A stretch of 64,000 bases of DNA from Staphylococcus borealis (GTDB lineage: Bacteria > Bacillota > Bacilli > Staphylococcales > Staphylococcaceae), in contig NZ_CUEE01000007.1 in assembly GCF_001224225.1 (NCBI RefSeq), positions 1 through 64,000 on the forward strand, given 5' to 3'. The position numbers and the translations under genes are program-made. The first letter of the stretch is position 1. Each line of letters opens with the position of its first letter. The notes beneath the pieces are model-generated. The model was given only the letters and a program-made list of their open reading frames with translations. It ran no database searches and was not told where the DNA came from. This document shows positions 40,563 through 55,733 of the stretch, in pieces.

Positions 40563-42101
40563 ATGCTTATTTTAGGAGCAAGCTTGCCTAGTCAAGTGAA
40601 TACCAATTGGCAAACATACATAATGATTGCGATTTATTTTATTATTTTGCTTATTATTGGTTATTACGGCTACAAACAAGCTACGGGTAACTTAAGTGAA
40701 TATATGCTTGGTGGTCGAAATATCGGACCATATATTACAGCATTGTCTGCCGGTGCATCAGACATGAGCGGTTGGATGATTATGGGGCTTCCAGGTTCAG
40801 TCTATAGCACAGGCCTATCAGCAATTTGGATAACGATCGGACTTACATTAGGTGCCTATGTCAACTATCTTATTGTGGCACCAAGATTGAGAGTGTATAC
40901 AGAAGTGGCAGGCGATGCAATCACCCTTCCTGATTTCTTCAAAAATCGACTTAATGATAAAGAAAATATTATTAAAATTATTTCTGGTTTAATCATTGTA
41001 GTATTCTTCACATTATATACTCACTCTGGCTTTGTATCGGGTGGTAAGCTGTTTGAAAGTGCATTTGGATTAAACTATCACTTTGGATTACTACTCGTTG
41101 CTGTCATCGTGATTGCCTATACTTTCTTCGGAGGTTACTTGGCTGTATCGATTACCGATTTCTTCCAAGGCGTCATTATGTTAATCGCGATGGTTATGGT
41201 TCCTATCGTTGCTATGTTGCAACTTAATGGTTGGGATACTTTTTCTCGAGTAGCTGAAATGAAACCAACGAATATGGACTTATTTAGAGGTACGACTACA
41301 CTTGGTATTATTTCTCTATTTGCTTGGGGTTTAGGTTATTTTGGTCAACCTCACATCATTGTAAGATTTATGTCTATAAAGTCACATAAAATGTTACCTA
41401 AAGCACGTCGATTAGGTATTAGTTGGATGACAGTTGGCCTACTAGGTGCTGTAGGCGTTGGTTTAACTGGTATTGCGTTTATACCAGACAATCACGTTAA
41501 GATGGATGATCCTGAAACATTATTCATTATTATGAGTCAAATTTTATTTCACCCGTTAGTAGGTGGTTTCTTATTAGCTGCCATTCTTGCAGCAATTATG
41601 AGCACGATTTCATCACAATTATTGGTTACTTCAAGTTCCTTAACAGAAGACTTCTATAAATTAATTCGTGGTGAAGAACGCGCAAAATCACATCAAAAAG
41701 AATTCGTATTGGTTGGTAGACTTTCTGTATTAGCCGTTGCCATTGTTGCTATCGCAATTGCATGGTCTCCTAATGACACGATTCTGAATTTGGTTGGTAA
41801 TGCTTGGGCAGGCTTTGGCGCATCTTTCAGTCCATTAGTATTATTCTCACTTTACTGGAAGAAGTTAACTCGAGCTGGTGCGATTAGTGGTATGGTAGCT
41901 GGTGCGCTCGTGGTCATAATATGGATTGTATGGATTAAACCTCTAGCTGGTATCAATGAAATTTTTGGCATGTATGAAATCATTCCAGGTTTCTTAGTTA
42001 GTGTTATTGTTACCTATGTTGTTAGTTTGTTAACGCAACATCCTGGTGACTTTGTTGAACGAGACATTGAAAAAGTTAAATCAATTGTTCGTGAAAAATA
42101 G
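40563..42101 (+). CDS. putP: High-affinity sodium/proline symporter PutP
   Basis: A 512-residue sodium:solute symporter family protein with 13 transmembrane helices. [23 protein letters not shown] near residue 50 holds the sodium-site residues, and [14 protein letters not shown] is typical of PutP. In S. aureus PutP imports proline at low concentration and aids survival in tissue. The ATG has AAAGGGGG upstream. It is transcribed alone and ends at a strong terminator. Confidence 0.96.
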   Translation: MLILGASLPSQVNTNWQTYIMIAIYFIILLIIGYYGYKQATGNLSEYMLGGRNIGPYITALSAGASDMSGWMIMGLPGSVYSTGLSAIWITIGLTLGAYVNYLIVAPRLRVYTEVAGDAITLPDFFKNRLNDKENIIKIISGLIIVVFFTLYTHSGFVSGGKLFESAFGLNYHFGLLLVAVIVIAYTFFGGYLAVSITDFFQGVIMLIAMVMVPIVAMLQLNGWDTFSRVAEMKPTNMDLFRGTTTLGIISLFAWGLGYFGQPHIIVRFMSIKSHKMLPKARRLGISWMTVGLLGAVGVGLTGIAFIPDNHVKMDDPETLFIIMSQILFHPLVGGFLLAAILAAIMSTISSQLLVTSSSLTEDFYKLIRGEERAKSHQKEFVLVGRLSVLAVAIVAIAIAWSPNDTILNLVGNAWAGFGASFSPLVLFSLYWKKLTRAGAISGMVAGALVVIIWIVWIKPLAGINEIFGMYEIIPGFLVSVIVTYVVSLLTQHPGDFVERDIEKVKSIVREK

Positions 42102-42113
42102 CATGATTATATT

Positions 42114-42159
42114 AAAAACTACGGATAGCCTATCATTTAGGCATTATCCGTAGTTTTTT
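42114..42159. terminator. Bidirectional terminator
   Basis: AAAAACTACGGATA-GCCTA and TAGGC-ATTATCCGTAGTTTTT form a near-perfect hairpin with a 5-nt loop, between the convergent putP and camS genes. Confidence 0.92.
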
Positions 42160-42161
42160 AA

Positions 42162-43367
42162 TTAATTATTATAAATATGAACTTGAGGTTCTTTATCCTC
42201 TTTAGATTTACTAATTAGAGCTCTTGGCGTATTGCCATCTTTAATGCGAATTTCATAACTATCGATATTATCAAAGTATTTCTGCGCTTGTTCTGTAACA
42301 TACTGCGTAATACCAATCGTCTCAGCTTGACCATAGTAATCAATCGGTAAGTCTATTGTTAATTGAGTTGGTTTCTTACCTTCAAATTTCACTTTACCTA
42401 CTGCTTGCGTAAAATTAGTAAAGTAAGATTGTAGATTATTATTGAATTGCTTGAAATTATTATTTAAATTCTCATTATACTTTTCAGCTGTTGATGAAGG
42501 TAAGAGTGCTGAAACTTGATCAATTTTATTCCATTTATTAATTTTAGTTTGGTCATCATCCACTGTAGTATTGGCGATGAATTCACCTGGAGTAATTGAA
42601 TTTTGATCTGATTGTTTATAAATCGCAAAATGAATAGGAATATCTTTAAGGTCATCATTGGCTCTTAATCTCGTTAAGATTTCGGAAGCCATTTGTTTAC
42701 CTTGTTTTTCAATTTCCTTATCATCAAGTTCCTTACTATAAGTCTCTCCATCTTTTTCTTTTTGATAGTAATAGACACTATTCATGGCTAAACCAATTGT
42801 CATACCTTTTATATTTTTACCTTTAGTATCACCACTATCATAGAAATCTTGTTCAAGTATGTTAGATAAATACGCAGGTGATTGTTCTGCGATTTTTTCC
42901 GGATCATCCTCACCTTTATGTGATGGATTCAAACCTAAATTTTCACTCGCATTGTTTGATTCCTTCTCTTTATCACTCATCTTATCTATTTCTTTTTTAG
43001 TGTATTTAGGATTTAAGTAACTATTAATCGTATCTTTATCTAAATATTGACCATCTTGATATAGATAGTCGTCAGTTGGAAAGACATCTTTACTTAATTT
43101 CAATAAACCACTTTCAAAATCATCACCATTGTAGCTATTTGCCATATTATCTTGTAATACGCCACGCGCCTTGCTTTCTTTAAATGGCAGAATCGTACGG
43201 TAATTATCACCTTGTACATTTTTATCTGTTGCTATTGTCTTAACATTATTTGAGTCTGATTTTGATTCTTGCTTATTTACAGATTGATTATTTTTATTAT
43301 CATTGTCATTGCCACATGCCGCTAACAGCACAAGCGACGTTAAAATTAAAAATAGGGTCCGCTTCAT
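42162..43367 (-). CDS. camS: CamS sex pheromone lipoprotein
   Basis: A 401-residue lipoprotein. The signal peptide is MKRTLFLILTSLVLLAACGN, with lipobox LLAAC and lipidated Cys19. In S. aureus the cleaved signal peptide yields a cAM373-like pheromone; here the corresponding hydrophobic run is different. The mature protein has long Asn/Lys/Ser-rich linker and the conserved domain DKNVQGDNYRTILPFKESKARG. It ends the pcrB-pcrA-ligA-camS operon, 12 bp after ligA. Confidence 0.92.
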   Translation of the reverse strand: MKRTLFLILTSLVLLAACGNDNDNKNNQSVNKQESKSDSNNVKTIATDKNVQGDNYRTILPFKESKARGVLQDNMANSYNGDDFESGLLKLSKDVFPTDDYLYQDGQYLDKDTINSYLNPKYTKKEIDKMSDKEKESNNASENLGLNPSHKGEDDPEKIAEQSPAYLSNILEQDFYDSGDTKGKNIKGMTIGLAMNSVYYYQKEKDGETYSKELDDKEIEKQGKQMASEILTRLRANDDLKDIPIHFAIYKQSDQNSITPGEFIANTTVDDDQTKINKWNKIDQVSALLPSSTAEKYNENLNNNFKQFNNNLQSYFTNFTQAVGKVKFEGKKPTQLTIDLPIDYYGQAETIGITQYVTEQAQKYFDNIDSYEIRIKDGNTPRALISKSKEDKEPQVHIYNN

Positions 43368-43379
43368 TGCCGTTCTCCT

Positions 43380-45386
<2,007 letters not shown>

Positions 45387-47579
45387 TTAATCCTCCTTTT
45401 TCTCGATTGGTGCAAATTGTGCTAAGAGACGTTTAGGCCCCTCTGATTTAAATATAATGTCCAATTCAACAGAACCATTTTTCTCATTGACATTGCTTAC
45501 CATGCCTTCGCCCCATGCTTTATGAGTCACTTTATCTCCGACATTCCAGTCAGAAGCTGAAACTTGTTTTTTTGATGATGTAGTGCGTTTGCTAAATCCG
45601 CGTTTAGGTTGTTTTGATGTTTTAGGCGTAATCGTTTGACGTTGTTGCTTAGCTGGCGTTTCTAATAAATCTTCAGGAATTTCACGTAAGAATCTTGAAG
45701 GCATATTAGATTGTGAACGACCATACAACATACGAGATGTCGCATGCGTAATATATAATACTTCTTCAGCTCTAGTTATGGCTACATAACAAATACGACG
45801 TTCTTCCTCCATTTCATGGTCATCATCACTCTTAATTGCACGAATATGAGGAAATAGTGATTCTTCCATTCCCATTAAGAATACGACTGGGAATTCTAAC
45901 CCTTTCGCTGAGTGCATTGTCATAAGTGTTACGCCATTTTCAATTTGCGCTTCATCAATATCCGCCACTAATGATAAATCTGTTAAAAAGTTAATAAGTG
46001 ATTGTTCTTCTAAAGGAGTATTCTCTTCATAATCTTTTGGTACGGACATAAACTCATCGATATTCTCTAATCTACTACGTGACTCTATCGTTTGTTCACG
46101 TTCAAGCATGTCTCTATATCCTGATTTATCTAAGATTTCAACAACAATTTCACTTACTTCTAGAAATTCCTGTTCTTTGATTAAGTTTTGAATCAGTTCA
46201 TAAAACTTAATACATTCTTGCGTTACCTTTTTCGAAAGACCAATAAAGTCTACTTCTGCCAAAGCATCAAACATACTAATATTATTATCCATCGCATAGC
46301 GTTGAATTTTCTCAACAGATGAAGGGCCAATGCCGCGTTTAGGCACATTAATGACACGTTGTAAGCTGATATCGTCATTACTATTGGCAACTATTCTTAA
46401 ATAACTTAGTAAGTCTTTGATTTCTTTACGGTCATAGAACTTTTGACCACCAACCATCGTGTAAGGAAGATTAGATTTCATAAACGTTTCCTCTAAGACA
46501 CGTGATTGCGCATTTGTTCGATAAAGTATTGCCATATCACTATAATCTTTTCCAGCTTTACGGTGCTTCATAATTTCTCTAACTACATATTCAGCTTCAT
46601 CACGTTCTGTCATTGCTTCATAGTATTTGATTTTTTCGCCACCTGTATTTGCTGTCCATAACCCTTTTGGTTTTCTCTCTGAATTATGTTTGATGACCTC
46701 ATTGGCTGCAGTTAAAATCGTCTTAGTCGAACGATAATTTTGTTCTAAAAATATTGTTTTAGCATTAGGATAATCTTCTTCAAATGATAAGATATTTTGA
46801 ATATCTGCACCTCTCCAACCATAAATAGACTGATCTGAGTCACCAACTACGCAAAGATTTTTGAATTTACTAGCTAATAACTTCACTAAAGTATATTGCG
46901 CTTTGTTCGTATCTTGGTATTCGTCTACATGAATGTATTGGAATTTGTTCTGATAGTATTCAAGTGCATCTGGAATACGTTCAAATAGCTGAATTGTCTT
47001 CATAATCAAATCATCAAAATCAAGTGCTTCATTACGCGTCAATTGACGTTGATACCCACTATAAACCGTAGCAACCATTTGTGAATGAAAGTCATTCGCC
47101 TCATTAATTGCATCTTCAGGTGTTTTGAGTTCATTCTTCAAATTACTAATTGCACCAATAAACATTCTTGGTTCAAAACGTTTACTGTCGATATTTTCAT
47201 TTTTAAGGACATCTTTAATGACAGATTTTTGATCGGTTGGATCAATAATTGTAAAATTACGTTCAATGCCTATTCTATCTGCATCACGTCGCAATATTCT
47301 TACGCACATAGAGTGGAAGGTAGACATCCAAATCACTTGTGCCTCTTCACCTACTAATTGTTCAACACGTTCTTTCATTTCTTTAGCGGCTTTATTAGTA
47401 AAAGTAATCGCTAATATATTGTAAGGAGAAACGTCTTTTTCATCTAATAAATAGGCGATACGATGTGTTAACACTCTCGTTTTACCTGAACCAGCGCCGG
47501 CCATAATTAACAATGGACCTTCTGTCGTTCTTACCGCTTCACTTTGCTCTTTATTCATATGATCAACTAATGAATTCAT
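45387..47579 (-). CDS. pcrA: DNA helicase PcrA
   Basis: A 730-residue superfamily 1A 3'-5' helicase for repair and replication. Walker A is [11 protein letters not shown], motif [14 protein letters not shown], motif [18 protein letters not shown] and motif [13 protein letters not shown] Lys/Thr-rich linker leads to a C-terminal RNA polymerase-binding Tudor-like domain ([15 protein letters not shown]). Its start overlaps the pcrB stop by 4 bp (ATGA). Confidence 0.97.
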   Translation of the reverse strand: MNSLVDHMNKEQSEAVRTTEGPLLIMAGAGSGKTRVLTHRIAYLLDEKDVSPYNILAITFTNKAAKEMKERVEQLVGEEAQVIWMSTFHSMCVRILRRDADRIGIERNFTIIDPTDQKSVIKDVLKNENIDSKRFEPRMFIGAISNLKNELKTPEDAINEANDFHSQMVATVYSGYQRQLTRNEALDFDDLIMKTIQLFERIPDALEYYQNKFQYIHVDEYQDTNKAQYTLVKLLASKFKNLCVVGDSDQSIYGWRGADIQNILSFEEDYPNAKTIFLEQNYRSTKTILTAANEVIKHNSERKPKGLWTANTGGEKIKYYEAMTERDEAEYVVREIMKHRKAGKDYSDMAILYRTNAQSRVLEETFMKSNLPYTMVGGQKFYDRKEIKDLLSYLRIVANSNDDISLQRVINVPKRGIGPSSVEKIQRYAMDNNISMFDALAEVDFIGLSKKVTQECIKFYELIQNLIKEQEFLEVSEIVVEILDKSGYRDMLEREQTIESRSRLENIDEFMSVPKDYEENTPLEEQSLINFLTDLSLVADIDEAQIENGVTLMTMHSAKGLEFPVVFLMGMEESLFPHIRAIKSDDDHEMEEERRICYVAITRAEEVLYITHATSRMLYGRSQSNMPSRFLREIPEDLLETPAKQQRQTITPKTSKQPKRGFSKRTTSSKKQVSASDWNVGDKVTHKAWGEGMVSNVNEKNGSVELDIIFKSEGPKRLLAQFAPIEKKED

Positions 47580-48271
47580 TTATTAGACTCCTTTTTTATT
47601 TTTACTGTTTTTATCGCTTTTTTAATGTCTTCATAAATAATATTACCTACTACAATAGTGTCTGCATGTTGTGACATTTCTCTAGCTTGTTCAATAGACG
47701 TAATACCACCGCCATACACCAATTGCGTATTCGTTAATAAACGTGATGCAGCTTCAACCGTCGCAACATCACCATATTTTCCACTATATTCAATGTACAT
47801 CATTGGCAATTTATACATCTCATTTACCATTTGTGCATATGCCTCTACATCTTCAATATCTAAATTCGTATTAGCCTGTGTTAGTTGTGCTACTTTACTA
47901 TCTGGATTAAGTACGAGATAACCTTCTAACACGACTTCGTCAAAATTAACCATAAAACCGAATTGCTTCAAGGCTTGATGCATTATCCCGTTATGATATG
48001 TCGTATCCTGACTATTTAGCACTGTAGGTACAAAATAAAAATCAAAGCCCGGAATAATACTTTCAATATTAGATATTTCAAGAACTAATGGTAATGGATA
48101 TCTTCTTACTCTACTCATCAAATGAATGACATTATCTTCAGTAACATTATCTGTGCCACCAATCATGATAGCATCTGTATTTGACATACATAGTGTATCT
48201 AAATCGTTATCACTAATTTCTTTTGCAGGATCTAATTTGAACACATGTTGCCACGCTTTAATGTCATACAT
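47576..48271 (-). CDS. pcrB: Heptaprenylglyceryl phosphate synthase PcrB
   Basis: A 231-residue TIM-barrel prenyltransferase (GGGP synthase family) that joins heptaprenyl diphosphate to glycerol-1-phosphate. [13 protein letters not shown], the [12 protein letters not shown] stretch and the phosphate-binding [11 protein letters not shown] and [12 protein letters not shown] match the family. First in the operon; ATG after GGAGTTAAAGG. Confidence 0.93.
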   Translation of the reverse strand: MYDIKAWQHVFKLDPAKEISDNDLDTLCMSNTDAIMIGGTDNVTEDNVIHLMSRVRRYPLPLVLEISNIESIIPGFDFYFVPTVLNSQDTTYHNGIMHQALKQFGFMVNFDEVVLEGYLVLNPDSKVAQLTQANTNLDIEDVEAYAQMVNEMYKLPMMYIEYSGKYGDVATVEAASRLLTNTQLVYGGGITSIEQAREMSQHADTIVVGNIIYEDIKKAIKTVKIKKESNK

Positions 48272-48462
48272 AATCCTTTAACTCCTTTTTTTAACATACA
48301 CCAAATTATATCATTTTTAGGGTGCCAATTCTAAATAGAATCATTGGAATTTATACAGGTTATAAGGAAAACAAATTATAATTATTTGCAGATATACTTG
48401 TGAAAAAAATTAATTTTAAACCTATATTTATAAACAGTTATCCCTTCGCATTGAACGTACAG

Positions 48463-48514
48463 ATAAAATGCTCCCTCCAAAACATTCAAATGAATGACCA
48501 TTTCGAAGGGAGCA
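48463..48514 (-). terminator. Terminator of yerC
   Basis: TGCTCCCTTCGAAA and TTTGGAGGGAGCA (minus strand) pair over 13 bp around a 25-nt loop, followed by TTTTAT. Nothing else was seen in 48272-48551. Confidence 0.8.
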
Positions 48515-48551
48515 ATTCACGTTATAACTTAGCGTTTAACGTTATAATATA

Positions 48552-48854
48552 TTATTTTTTCGTTTCTATATTTAGTCGTTCCAAAATCATCGTATACGCA
48601 TCATTACCCCATTGTAATGAACGCTTCACTCTGGAAATTGTTGCTGTTGAGGCACCAGATTCCTTTTCGATAGTAGCATAGGTATAGCCCTGTTTAATCA
48701 TCTTAGCAACTTGTAGTCTTTGAGATAACGATTGAAGTTCATTAACAGTGCATAAATCATCAAAGAATTGATAACATTCTTCTCTATTTTCAAGTGTAAG
48801 AATTGCATCAAAAAGTTCATCTAACGCTTGACCTCGTAATTTCTCTATTTGCAT
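48552..48854 (-). CDS. yerC: TrpR-like transcriptional regulator YerC/YecD
   Basis: A 100-residue TrpR-superfamily protein. The helix-turn-helix is YTYATIEKESGASTATISRVKR and the N-terminal helices DELFDAILTLENREECYQFFDDL form the dimer core. It is conserved beside purB and pcrB in Firmicutes, but its regulon is not defined. I choose ATG 48854 (MQIEKLRGQ), which follows AGGGGTTG, over the TTG 9 bp upstream. Confidence 0.87.
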   Translation of the reverse strand: MQIEKLRGQALDELFDAILTLENREECYQFFDDLCTVNELQSLSQRLQVAKMIKQGYTYATIEKESGASTATISRVKRSLQWGNDAYTMILERLNIETKK

Positions 48855-48947
48855 CTCAAACAACCCCTATAATCCGTTTTCAATATACTCTCATTTTAAC
48901 GCATTAAATAGTTAAAGTGTAGTATTTTAAATGAAAACAGTCACTTA

Positions 48948-50258
<1,311 letters not shown>

Positions 50259-50451
50259 CTATGTATAAAATTTATAATTCAAAACTGTACATTAAACGTA
50301 AATTATCTAAAATAGTTCGTCTTTAAGACTTCAATTTTAGTTTAACAGATTATATATCAAATGTATAAATCTTTTTTTACAAACTTAGTATAATAGATTT
50401 CTTTTAAATAATACACTCTTCTATTAACAATAGAATTATAAAAAGAGTGAA

Positions 50452-50492
50452 AAGAGTGAAAAGAAGTTTTGAACACCCTTCTTTTCACTCTT
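50452..50492 (-). terminator. Terminator of the DUF2179–NETI pair
   Basis: AAGAGTGAAAAGAAG and CTTCTTTTCACTCTT pair perfectly (15 bp) across an 11-nt loop; a T-rich tail on the minus strand. The region 50244-50451 has nothing that I can support. Confidence 0.85.
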
Positions 50493-50522
50493 ATTCAAGC
50501 TATATTTCATTAATTTTTAATA

Positions 50523-50693
50523 TTAAAGCTTCTTACCAACAAATTGAATATCTTGTCTTAGAACAACGATATTACCCTCTTCATCTTCAGTATATATCGG
50601 TTTTTCAATTCGTTTAACTGGCATATACCCTTCTTCACGCATACGTGATAGACATTCTGAGATGGTTTCATTGTCATTTACTTTGAATTTCAT
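50523..50693 (-). CDS. NETI-motif small protein
   Basis: A 56-residue protein ([15 protein letters not shown]...DIQFVGKKL) of the NETI family, named for the Asn-Glu-Thr-Ile motif near residue 8. The function is unknown. Its start lies inside the last 20 bp of the DUF2179 gene in another frame, so the two are translationally linked; the longer reading from 50795 would run through that gene and is not real. Confidence 0.8.
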   Translation of the reverse strand: MKFKVNDNETISECLSRMREEGYMPVKRIEKPIYTEDEEGNIVVLRQDIQFVGKKL

Positions 50694-51279
50694 CATGTTC
50701 CACAACACTTTCAATTTCTTCAACTTCATATGCTTTAACTTTTCGAGTACGAACACCTTTCGTCCAGAAGCCACCATGAATCGCTCTTGGTTCATACGCT
50801 ATGATGAATGCTTTCGCATCTAAATTGCGCACTGTTTCCATTAATTTACGTTCATAACGTCTTGGCGTTAATATTTGCATTACCATTCGACTACCATCAC
50901 GACCGTGTGCTGCGTAGTGTGTAACACCATAACCTAAATTTCTCAATTCATTTGGTAAATCAATCTCATACTCCGATGATGTCACGTTTACTACTGTATA
51001 ACCCAAAGCGAGTTTTTCTTCAATTTTCATACCAACTAAAATCCCTATAGAGAAACCAAACGCATAAGCAAAAATATTTTGAATTTGGTCTAAACTAGAC
51101 ATAACCATACCAAGACCAACTACATATACTAATACTTCAAGGAAGCTGACTGCCGCCGCCATATAACGATACCCTTTTAACGTTAATATCGTACGCATAG
51201 TTAAAAATGTGACGTAGAAAACGTTGATAACGAATATCGCTAATACCATTGACCATGGATTTGAAGTTATCACTGACAT
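50674..51279 (-). CDS. UPF0316 membrane protein (DUF5698 and DUF2179)
   Basis: A 201-residue protein with three transmembrane helices in residues 10-90 (DUF5698) and a C-terminal cytoplasmic DUF2179 domain from about 110 ([29 protein letters not shown]), a possible small-molecule-binding module related to PII-like folds. UPF0316 members are unassigned. The ATG follows AAAAGGGGATT. It forms a pair with the NETI gene. Confidence 0.85.
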   Translation of the reverse strand: MSVITSNPWSMVLAIFVINVFYVTFLTMRTILTLKGYRYMAAAVSFLEVLVYVVGLGMVMSSLDQIQNIFAYAFGFSIGILVGMKIEEKLALGYTVVNVTSSEYEIDLPNELRNLGYGVTHYAAHGRDGSRMVMQILTPRRYERKLMETVRNLDAKAFIIAYEPRAIHGGFWTKGVRTRKVKAYEVEEIESVVEHDEIQSK

Positions 51280-51362
51280 ATTAATCCCCTTTTCTTACAT
51301 GGATATCTAAAATCGAAATAATTTTATCAGTGAATGTTTATTTTGTCACTAGAAAATGTTTT

Positions 51363-52184
51363 TTAATTTTTAGGCCAAGTGTAACGTGTATATGCTAATT
51401 CACGTTTATGGGCATTTTTGATATAATGATTTTCAATCGTATCACGTGCTTCGCTTGACACGTGCTTGCCTTCTAAATAATCATCTATTTCATCATACGT
51501 AACACCCAATGCTTCTTCATCAGGTAGTTGAGGTTTATCATCCTCTAAATCTGCTGTAGGGATTTTTTCGTATAAATGTTTTGGTGCATCTAAATATTTC
51601 AATAATTGTCTTCCCTGTCTTTTATTCAGACCGAAGATTGGTGCAATATCGGCAGCACCATCACCATACTTCGTATAGAATCCGGTAATATTTTCAGCTG
51701 AATGATCAGTTCCTATGACGATGCCACTTCGATTCGATGCAATTGAAAATTGAACTTTCATACGTTCACGGGCTTTTTCATTACCACGTTGAAAATCTGT
51801 TAATGTAATGCCGGCTTCGCTTAACGATTGCACACTTTGATCAACAGCTGGTTTAATGTTAACGGTTATGATTTCATCAGGATGAATAAAATCTAGCGCG
51901 TCTTCGACCTCTTCAGCATCTTTTTGAACACCATAAGGTAATTTCACAGCGATAAATTCACACGCTCGCCCTTCTTTACGTAATTCCTCAACCGCTATCT
52001 GTGCCAATTTACCAGTCAACGTTGAATCTTGACCACCGGAAATGCCTAATACTAAAGATTTAATAAATGAATGTGATTGTACATAATTTTTTATGAATTG
52101 TATAATGTCACGCGTCTCTTGTTCACTATCAATCGTTGGTTTCACTTTCATTTCTTTGACTACGATATCTTGTAAATTAGTCAT
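51363..52184 (-). CDS. nadE: NH3-dependent NAD+ synthetase
   Basis: A 273-residue NadE that amidates nicotinate adenine dinucleotide to NAD+ with ATP and ammonia. The PP-loop SGGQDST is near residue 47, and [32 protein letters not shown] is diagnostic. It has no glutaminase domain. It overlaps the pncB end by 8 bp and is cotranscribed with it. Confidence 0.97.
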   Translation of the reverse strand: MTNLQDIVVKEMKVKPTIDSEQETRDIIQFIKNYVQSHSFIKSLVLGISGGQDSTLTGKLAQIAVEELRKEGRACEFIAVKLPYGVQKDAEEVEDALDFIHPDEIITVNIKPAVDQSVQSLSEAGITLTDFQRGNEKARERMKVQFSIASNRSGIVIGTDHSAENITGFYTKYGDGAADIAPIFGLNKRQGRQLLKYLDAPKHLYEKIPTADLEDDKPQLPDEEALGVTYDEIDDYLEGKHVSSEARDTIENHYIKNAHKRELAYTRYTWPKN

Positions 52185-53649
52185 TGTCCTCCTCCATTTC
52201 TTTCACGTGTTCTGCAACTTCGAATATACGTTTATGCTTGTTATCCCAACAAGCAGTACTTAAATCAACCGGATATTCTTGAGGATTTAAATAGCGTTTA
52301 TTTTCATCCCACAATTTAGATAGCGCATGCTTAGAATAGTCTTGTGCTTCTTTTTCACTCGGTAATTGATAAACCAATTTACCATTTTCAAAAATTGAGT
52401 GATGTAAATCGATCGCCTCAAAGTGTTTAATATGTTTCATTTTGTATGTGTGAACTGGATGGAACATTTTTAAAGGCTTCTCTGTATTAGGATTTTCATG
52501 TTCTAGCGTAATATAGTCGCCTTCAGCTTTACCTGTTTTTGTATTAATGATGCGATAAACCTTTTTCTTACCTGGTGTAGTTACTTTCTCAGCATTGTTA
52601 GAAAGTTTGATTCGATCAATATATTGACCGTTATCATCTTCAACTGCTACAAGCTTATACACTGCACCTAAAGCGGGTTGATCATAACCGGTAATCAATT
52701 TAGTGCCTACACCCCATGAATCAACTTTAGCACCTTGAGATTTTAAACTCATAATTGTTTGTTCATCTAAGTCATTAGATGCAATAATTTTAGCATCTTT
52801 GAATCCCGCTTCATCTAACATTCTACGCGCTTCTTTAGATAAATAAGCAATATCACCAGAATCTAAACGTATCCCAATGAAATTGATTTTATCCCCTAAT
52901 TCCTTAGCTACTTTAATTGCGGTAGGCACACCAGATTTCAGTGTATGGAACGTATCTACTAAGAATACGCAGTTTTTATGACGTTCTGCATAGATTTTAA
53001 ACGCCTTATACTCATCACCATATGTCTGAACGAGTGCATGTGCATGCGTACCAGAAACAGGTATACCAAATAATTTACCTGATCGCACATTACTCGTAGA
53101 ATCAAAACCGCCAATATAGGCAGCACGTGCCCCCCATAGTGCTGCATCCATTTCTTGTGCACGTCGTGTTCCGAATTCCATTAAAGTATCATCAGGTGCA
53201 ACTTGACGGATTCGACTTGCTTTAGTTGAAATTAACGTATGGAAGTTAATTATGTTTAATAATACTGTTTCTATAAGTTGTGCTTGAATTAATGGTGCTT
53301 CTACTCGAAGTAATGGCTCATTACCGAAGCACAATTCACCTTCTTGCATTGAACGTATATTACCAGTGAACTTTAAGTTCTTTAGATAGTTCAAGAAATC
53401 ATTTTTATAACCAATCGACTGTAAATACGCAATATCAGAATCACTAAAATGAAAATGTTCTATAAATTGAATTACTCTTTTTAATCCATTAAATACTGCA
53501 TAGCCACTCTCAAAAGGCATATTTCTAAAATACAAGTCAAATACTGCATTTCGTTCGTGAATACCATCATTCCAATAGCTTTCTGCCATATTAATTTGAT
53601 ACAAGTCATTATGTAACATTAAACTGTCATCTTCGTATCGATACACCAT
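52177..53649 (-). CDS. pncB: Nicotinate phosphoribosyltransferase
   Basis: A 490-residue PncB that joins nicotinate to PRPP, giving nicotinate mononucleotide. [35 protein letters not shown] and the phosphohistidine-type region [21 protein letters not shown] fit the family. The ATG at 53649 (MVYRYEDDS) follows TTAGGAGAG; upstream residues are spurious. It is first of the pncB-nadE pair and faces nos divergently. Confidence 0.95.
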   Translation of the reverse strand: MVYRYEDDSLMLHNDLYQINMAESYWNDGIHERNAVFDLYFRNMPFESGYAVFNGLKRVIQFIEHFHFSDSDIAYLQSIGYKNDFLNYLKNLKFTGNIRSMQEGELCFGNEPLLRVEAPLIQAQLIETVLLNIINFHTLISTKASRIRQVAPDDTLMEFGTRRAQEMDAALWGARAAYIGGFDSTSNVRSGKLFGIPVSGTHAHALVQTYGDEYKAFKIYAERHKNCVFLVDTFHTLKSGVPTAIKVAKELGDKINFIGIRLDSGDIAYLSKEARRMLDEAGFKDAKIIASNDLDEQTIMSLKSQGAKVDSWGVGTKLITGYDQPALGAVYKLVAVEDDNGQYIDRIKLSNNAEKVTTPGKKKVYRIINTKTGKAEGDYITLEHENPNTEKPLKMFHPVHTYKMKHIKHFEAIDLHHSIFENGKLVYQLPSEKEAQDYSKHALSKLWDENKRYLNPQEYPVDLSTACWDNKHKRIFEVAEHVKEMEEDND

Positions 53650-53824
53650 AATCTCTCCTAACGATGTTTTAGTACATTTTATCATAATTCATTAGAAGTG
53701 CGTATTCACATCTTATTGATACTTTTAAAATAAAAAATATATCAATTAGACAAATTCGTGACAATATATGTAATTGAATGAGTTAATTGATTGTCTAGAT
53801 TATAATATGAACCGAGGTGGTCTT

Positions 53825-54892
53825 ATGTTATTAGAAGAAGCGAGACGTTTTATCGAAACGATGTATCACGAACTTAATTACAATGCATCGCAACGGGATA
53901 ATAGATTAAAAGAAATAGAAGAAGAGATCCAACATACAGGCACATATACACATACGTTTGACGAATTAGCGTATGGTGCAAAACTTGCTTGGCGTAATTC
54001 TAATCGTTGTATTGGGCGCTTATTCTGGGATTCTCTCCATGTAGAAGATGCAAGAAATGTTGACAATGAGCATGATTTTATTAATGCTATCAACCATCAT
54101 CTAAAATATGCAACGAATGATGGTAAAATCAAACCTTATATAACGATTTTTTCACCTGATCAAGCACCACGTATATTTAATAATCAACTTATTAGGTATG
54201 CAGGCTATGAACATTGTGGTGATCCATCTGAACGAGAAGTAACACAATTGGCCGAACATTTAGGATGGAAAGGTGCAGGCACAGACTTTGATGTACTACC
54301 ACTCATATACCAGTTACCTAATGATTCAATTAAACTATATGAGTTACCCCATGAATTAGTAAAAGAAGTTAATATAGAACATGATCAGTACCCAAAATTG
54401 AAACAACTAAATTTAAAATGGTACGGTGTTCCTATTATTTCGAATATGGATTTAAAAATTGGTGGTATCACGTATCCAACTGCTCCATTTAATGGGTGGT
54501 ATATGGTAACTGAAATTGCAGTGCGCAATTTCACAGACCGTTACCGCTATAATTTACTTGAAAGTGTTGCAGAAGCGTTTGAATTTGGTACACTTAAGAA
54601 TAATTCTTTTAATAAAGATCGAACGCTAGTTGAATTAAATTATGCAGTGTATCATTCATTCAAATCTCAAGGTGTCTCAATTGTAGATCATCTAACTGCA
54701 TCTAAACAATTTCAATTATTTGAAGAAAAAGAACACGCACATCATCGTGATGTTACAGGAAAATGGTCATGGTTAGCACCACCACTTTCACCAACCCTAA
54801 CTTCAAACTATCATCATGGTTATAATAATGAAATCAAGGATCCTAATTTTCACTATAAGACATCACAGTCAATGAAGTGTCCGTTCCACTAG
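53825..54892 (+). CDS. nos: Nitric oxide synthase, oxygenase-only
   Basis: A 355-residue bacterial NOS that oxidises arginine to citrulline and NO with electrons from a separate reductase. The haem-ligating Cys62 is in [16 protein letters not shown], and the substrate and pterin region [16 protein letters not shown] with [15 protein letters not shown] is present. It has no reductase domain. The start at 53825 (MLLEEARRF) follows GAGGTGG, matching the S. aureus end. In S. aureus the NO supports aerobic respiration and oxidative resistance. It forms an operon with pheA (29 bp downstream). Confidence 0.96.
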   Translation: MLLEEARRFIETMYHELNYNASQRDNRLKEIEEEIQHTGTYTHTFDELAYGAKLAWRNSNRCIGRLFWDSLHVEDARNVDNEHDFINAINHHLKYATNDGKIKPYITIFSPDQAPRIFNNQLIRYAGYEHCGDPSEREVTQLAEHLGWKGAGTDFDVLPLIYQLPNDSIKLYELPHELVKEVNIEHDQYPKLKQLNLKWYGVPIISNMDLKIGGITYPTAPFNGWYMVTEIAVRNFTDRYRYNLLESVAEAFEFGTLKNNSFNKDRTLVELNYAVYHSFKSQGVSIVDHLTASKQFQLFEEKEHAHHRDVTGKWSWLAPPLSPTLTSNYHHGYNNEIKDPNFHYKTSQSMKCPFH

Positions 54893-54921
54893 TGTTCAAT
54901 TATTCGAGGTGATGAACAAAG

Positions 54922-55722
54922 ATGCGTTTATATTATTTAGGCCCTAAAGAGACTTTTTCATACTTAGCAGCTAAAACTTATTTATCAGAGGAAGAGGTTA
55001 CATATTCTCCTAAATCCAATCTCTATGAGGTAATTAAAGCAGTTAACAGTCATAGCAATGCTGTGGGTATCGTCCCTATTGAAAATTCAATTGAAGGAAC
55101 AATTAATATTGTTGCAGACGCGCTTGCGCAAGAAGACATTTATGCTCATGGTGAAATTCATTTAGATATAAATTTTGGCCTATACGCGCTTAAAGGCACT
55201 TCACTGGAGGACATTGAAAAGGTATATTCTATCGCACCTGCGATTAGTCAGACGAGCCAATATATACACCGACATCATTTCTTATATGATTATGTCGACA
55301 GTACAATACAAAGTTTGGAGAAAATCGATACACATGTTGCTGCTATTGCGCCACTAGGTAGTGGCGAAGCGTATGGTTTCGAACCAATTGATGCACACAT
55401 TCAAGACTATCCGCATAATGTTACGCGTTTTTTAGTTGTTAAAAGTGATGAACACTATAGTGAAACAGCTACTAGCACGTTGTTATTAATCACACCGAAA
55501 CATGACAAAGCTGGCCTGTTAGCTAGTATACTCAATACTTTTGCATTATTTGATATTAATTTGTCATGGATAGAATCTAGACCGCTTAAGACACAACTAG
55601 GAATGTATCGTTTCTTTGTTCAAACCGATATAGGTAAAAGTGAAGAACTTGATAAAGTTATTTCAATTTTAGAAACATTGGACTTCAGCGTTAAAATTAT
55701 AGGCGCATTCAATCGCCAATAG
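54922..55722 (+). CDS. pheA: Prephenate dehydratase
   Basis: A 266-residue stand-alone prephenate dehydratase for phenylalanine synthesis. The catalytic domain (1-175) has IVPIENSIEGTINIVADAL and the Thr-Arg-Phe motif NVTRFLVVKS, and an ACT regulatory domain follows with the phenylalanine-binding ESRP (WIESRPLKTQLGMYRFFVQ). The RBS is CGAGGTGATG. It is cotranscribed with nos, and ends at repeat copy F. Confidence 0.96.
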   Translation: MRLYYLGPKETFSYLAAKTYLSEEEVTYSPKSNLYEVIKAVNSHSNAVGIVPIENSIEGTINIVADALAQEDIYAHGEIHLDINFGLYALKGTSLEDIEKVYSIAPAISQTSQYIHRHHFLYDYVDSTIQSLEKIDTHVAAIAPLGSGEAYGFEPIDAHIQDYPHNVTRFLVVKSDEHYSETATSTLLLITPKHDKAGLLASILNTFALFDINLSWIESRPLKTQLGMYRFFVQTDIGKSEELDKVISILETLDFSVKIIGAFNRQ

Positions 55723-55733
55723 AAATTAGGCGT

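Noticed and set aside
48281-48460. Possible riboswitch or sRNA between pcrB and yerC
   Set aside because: No conserved fold was seen other than the yerC terminator; the remaining sequence is AT-rich without long complementary arms.
50693-50795. N-terminal extension of the NETI gene back to 50795
   Set aside because: The extra 34 residues run inside the DUF2179 gene in another frame and have low-complexity Lys/Leu content; the ATG at 50693 gives the family's normal length.
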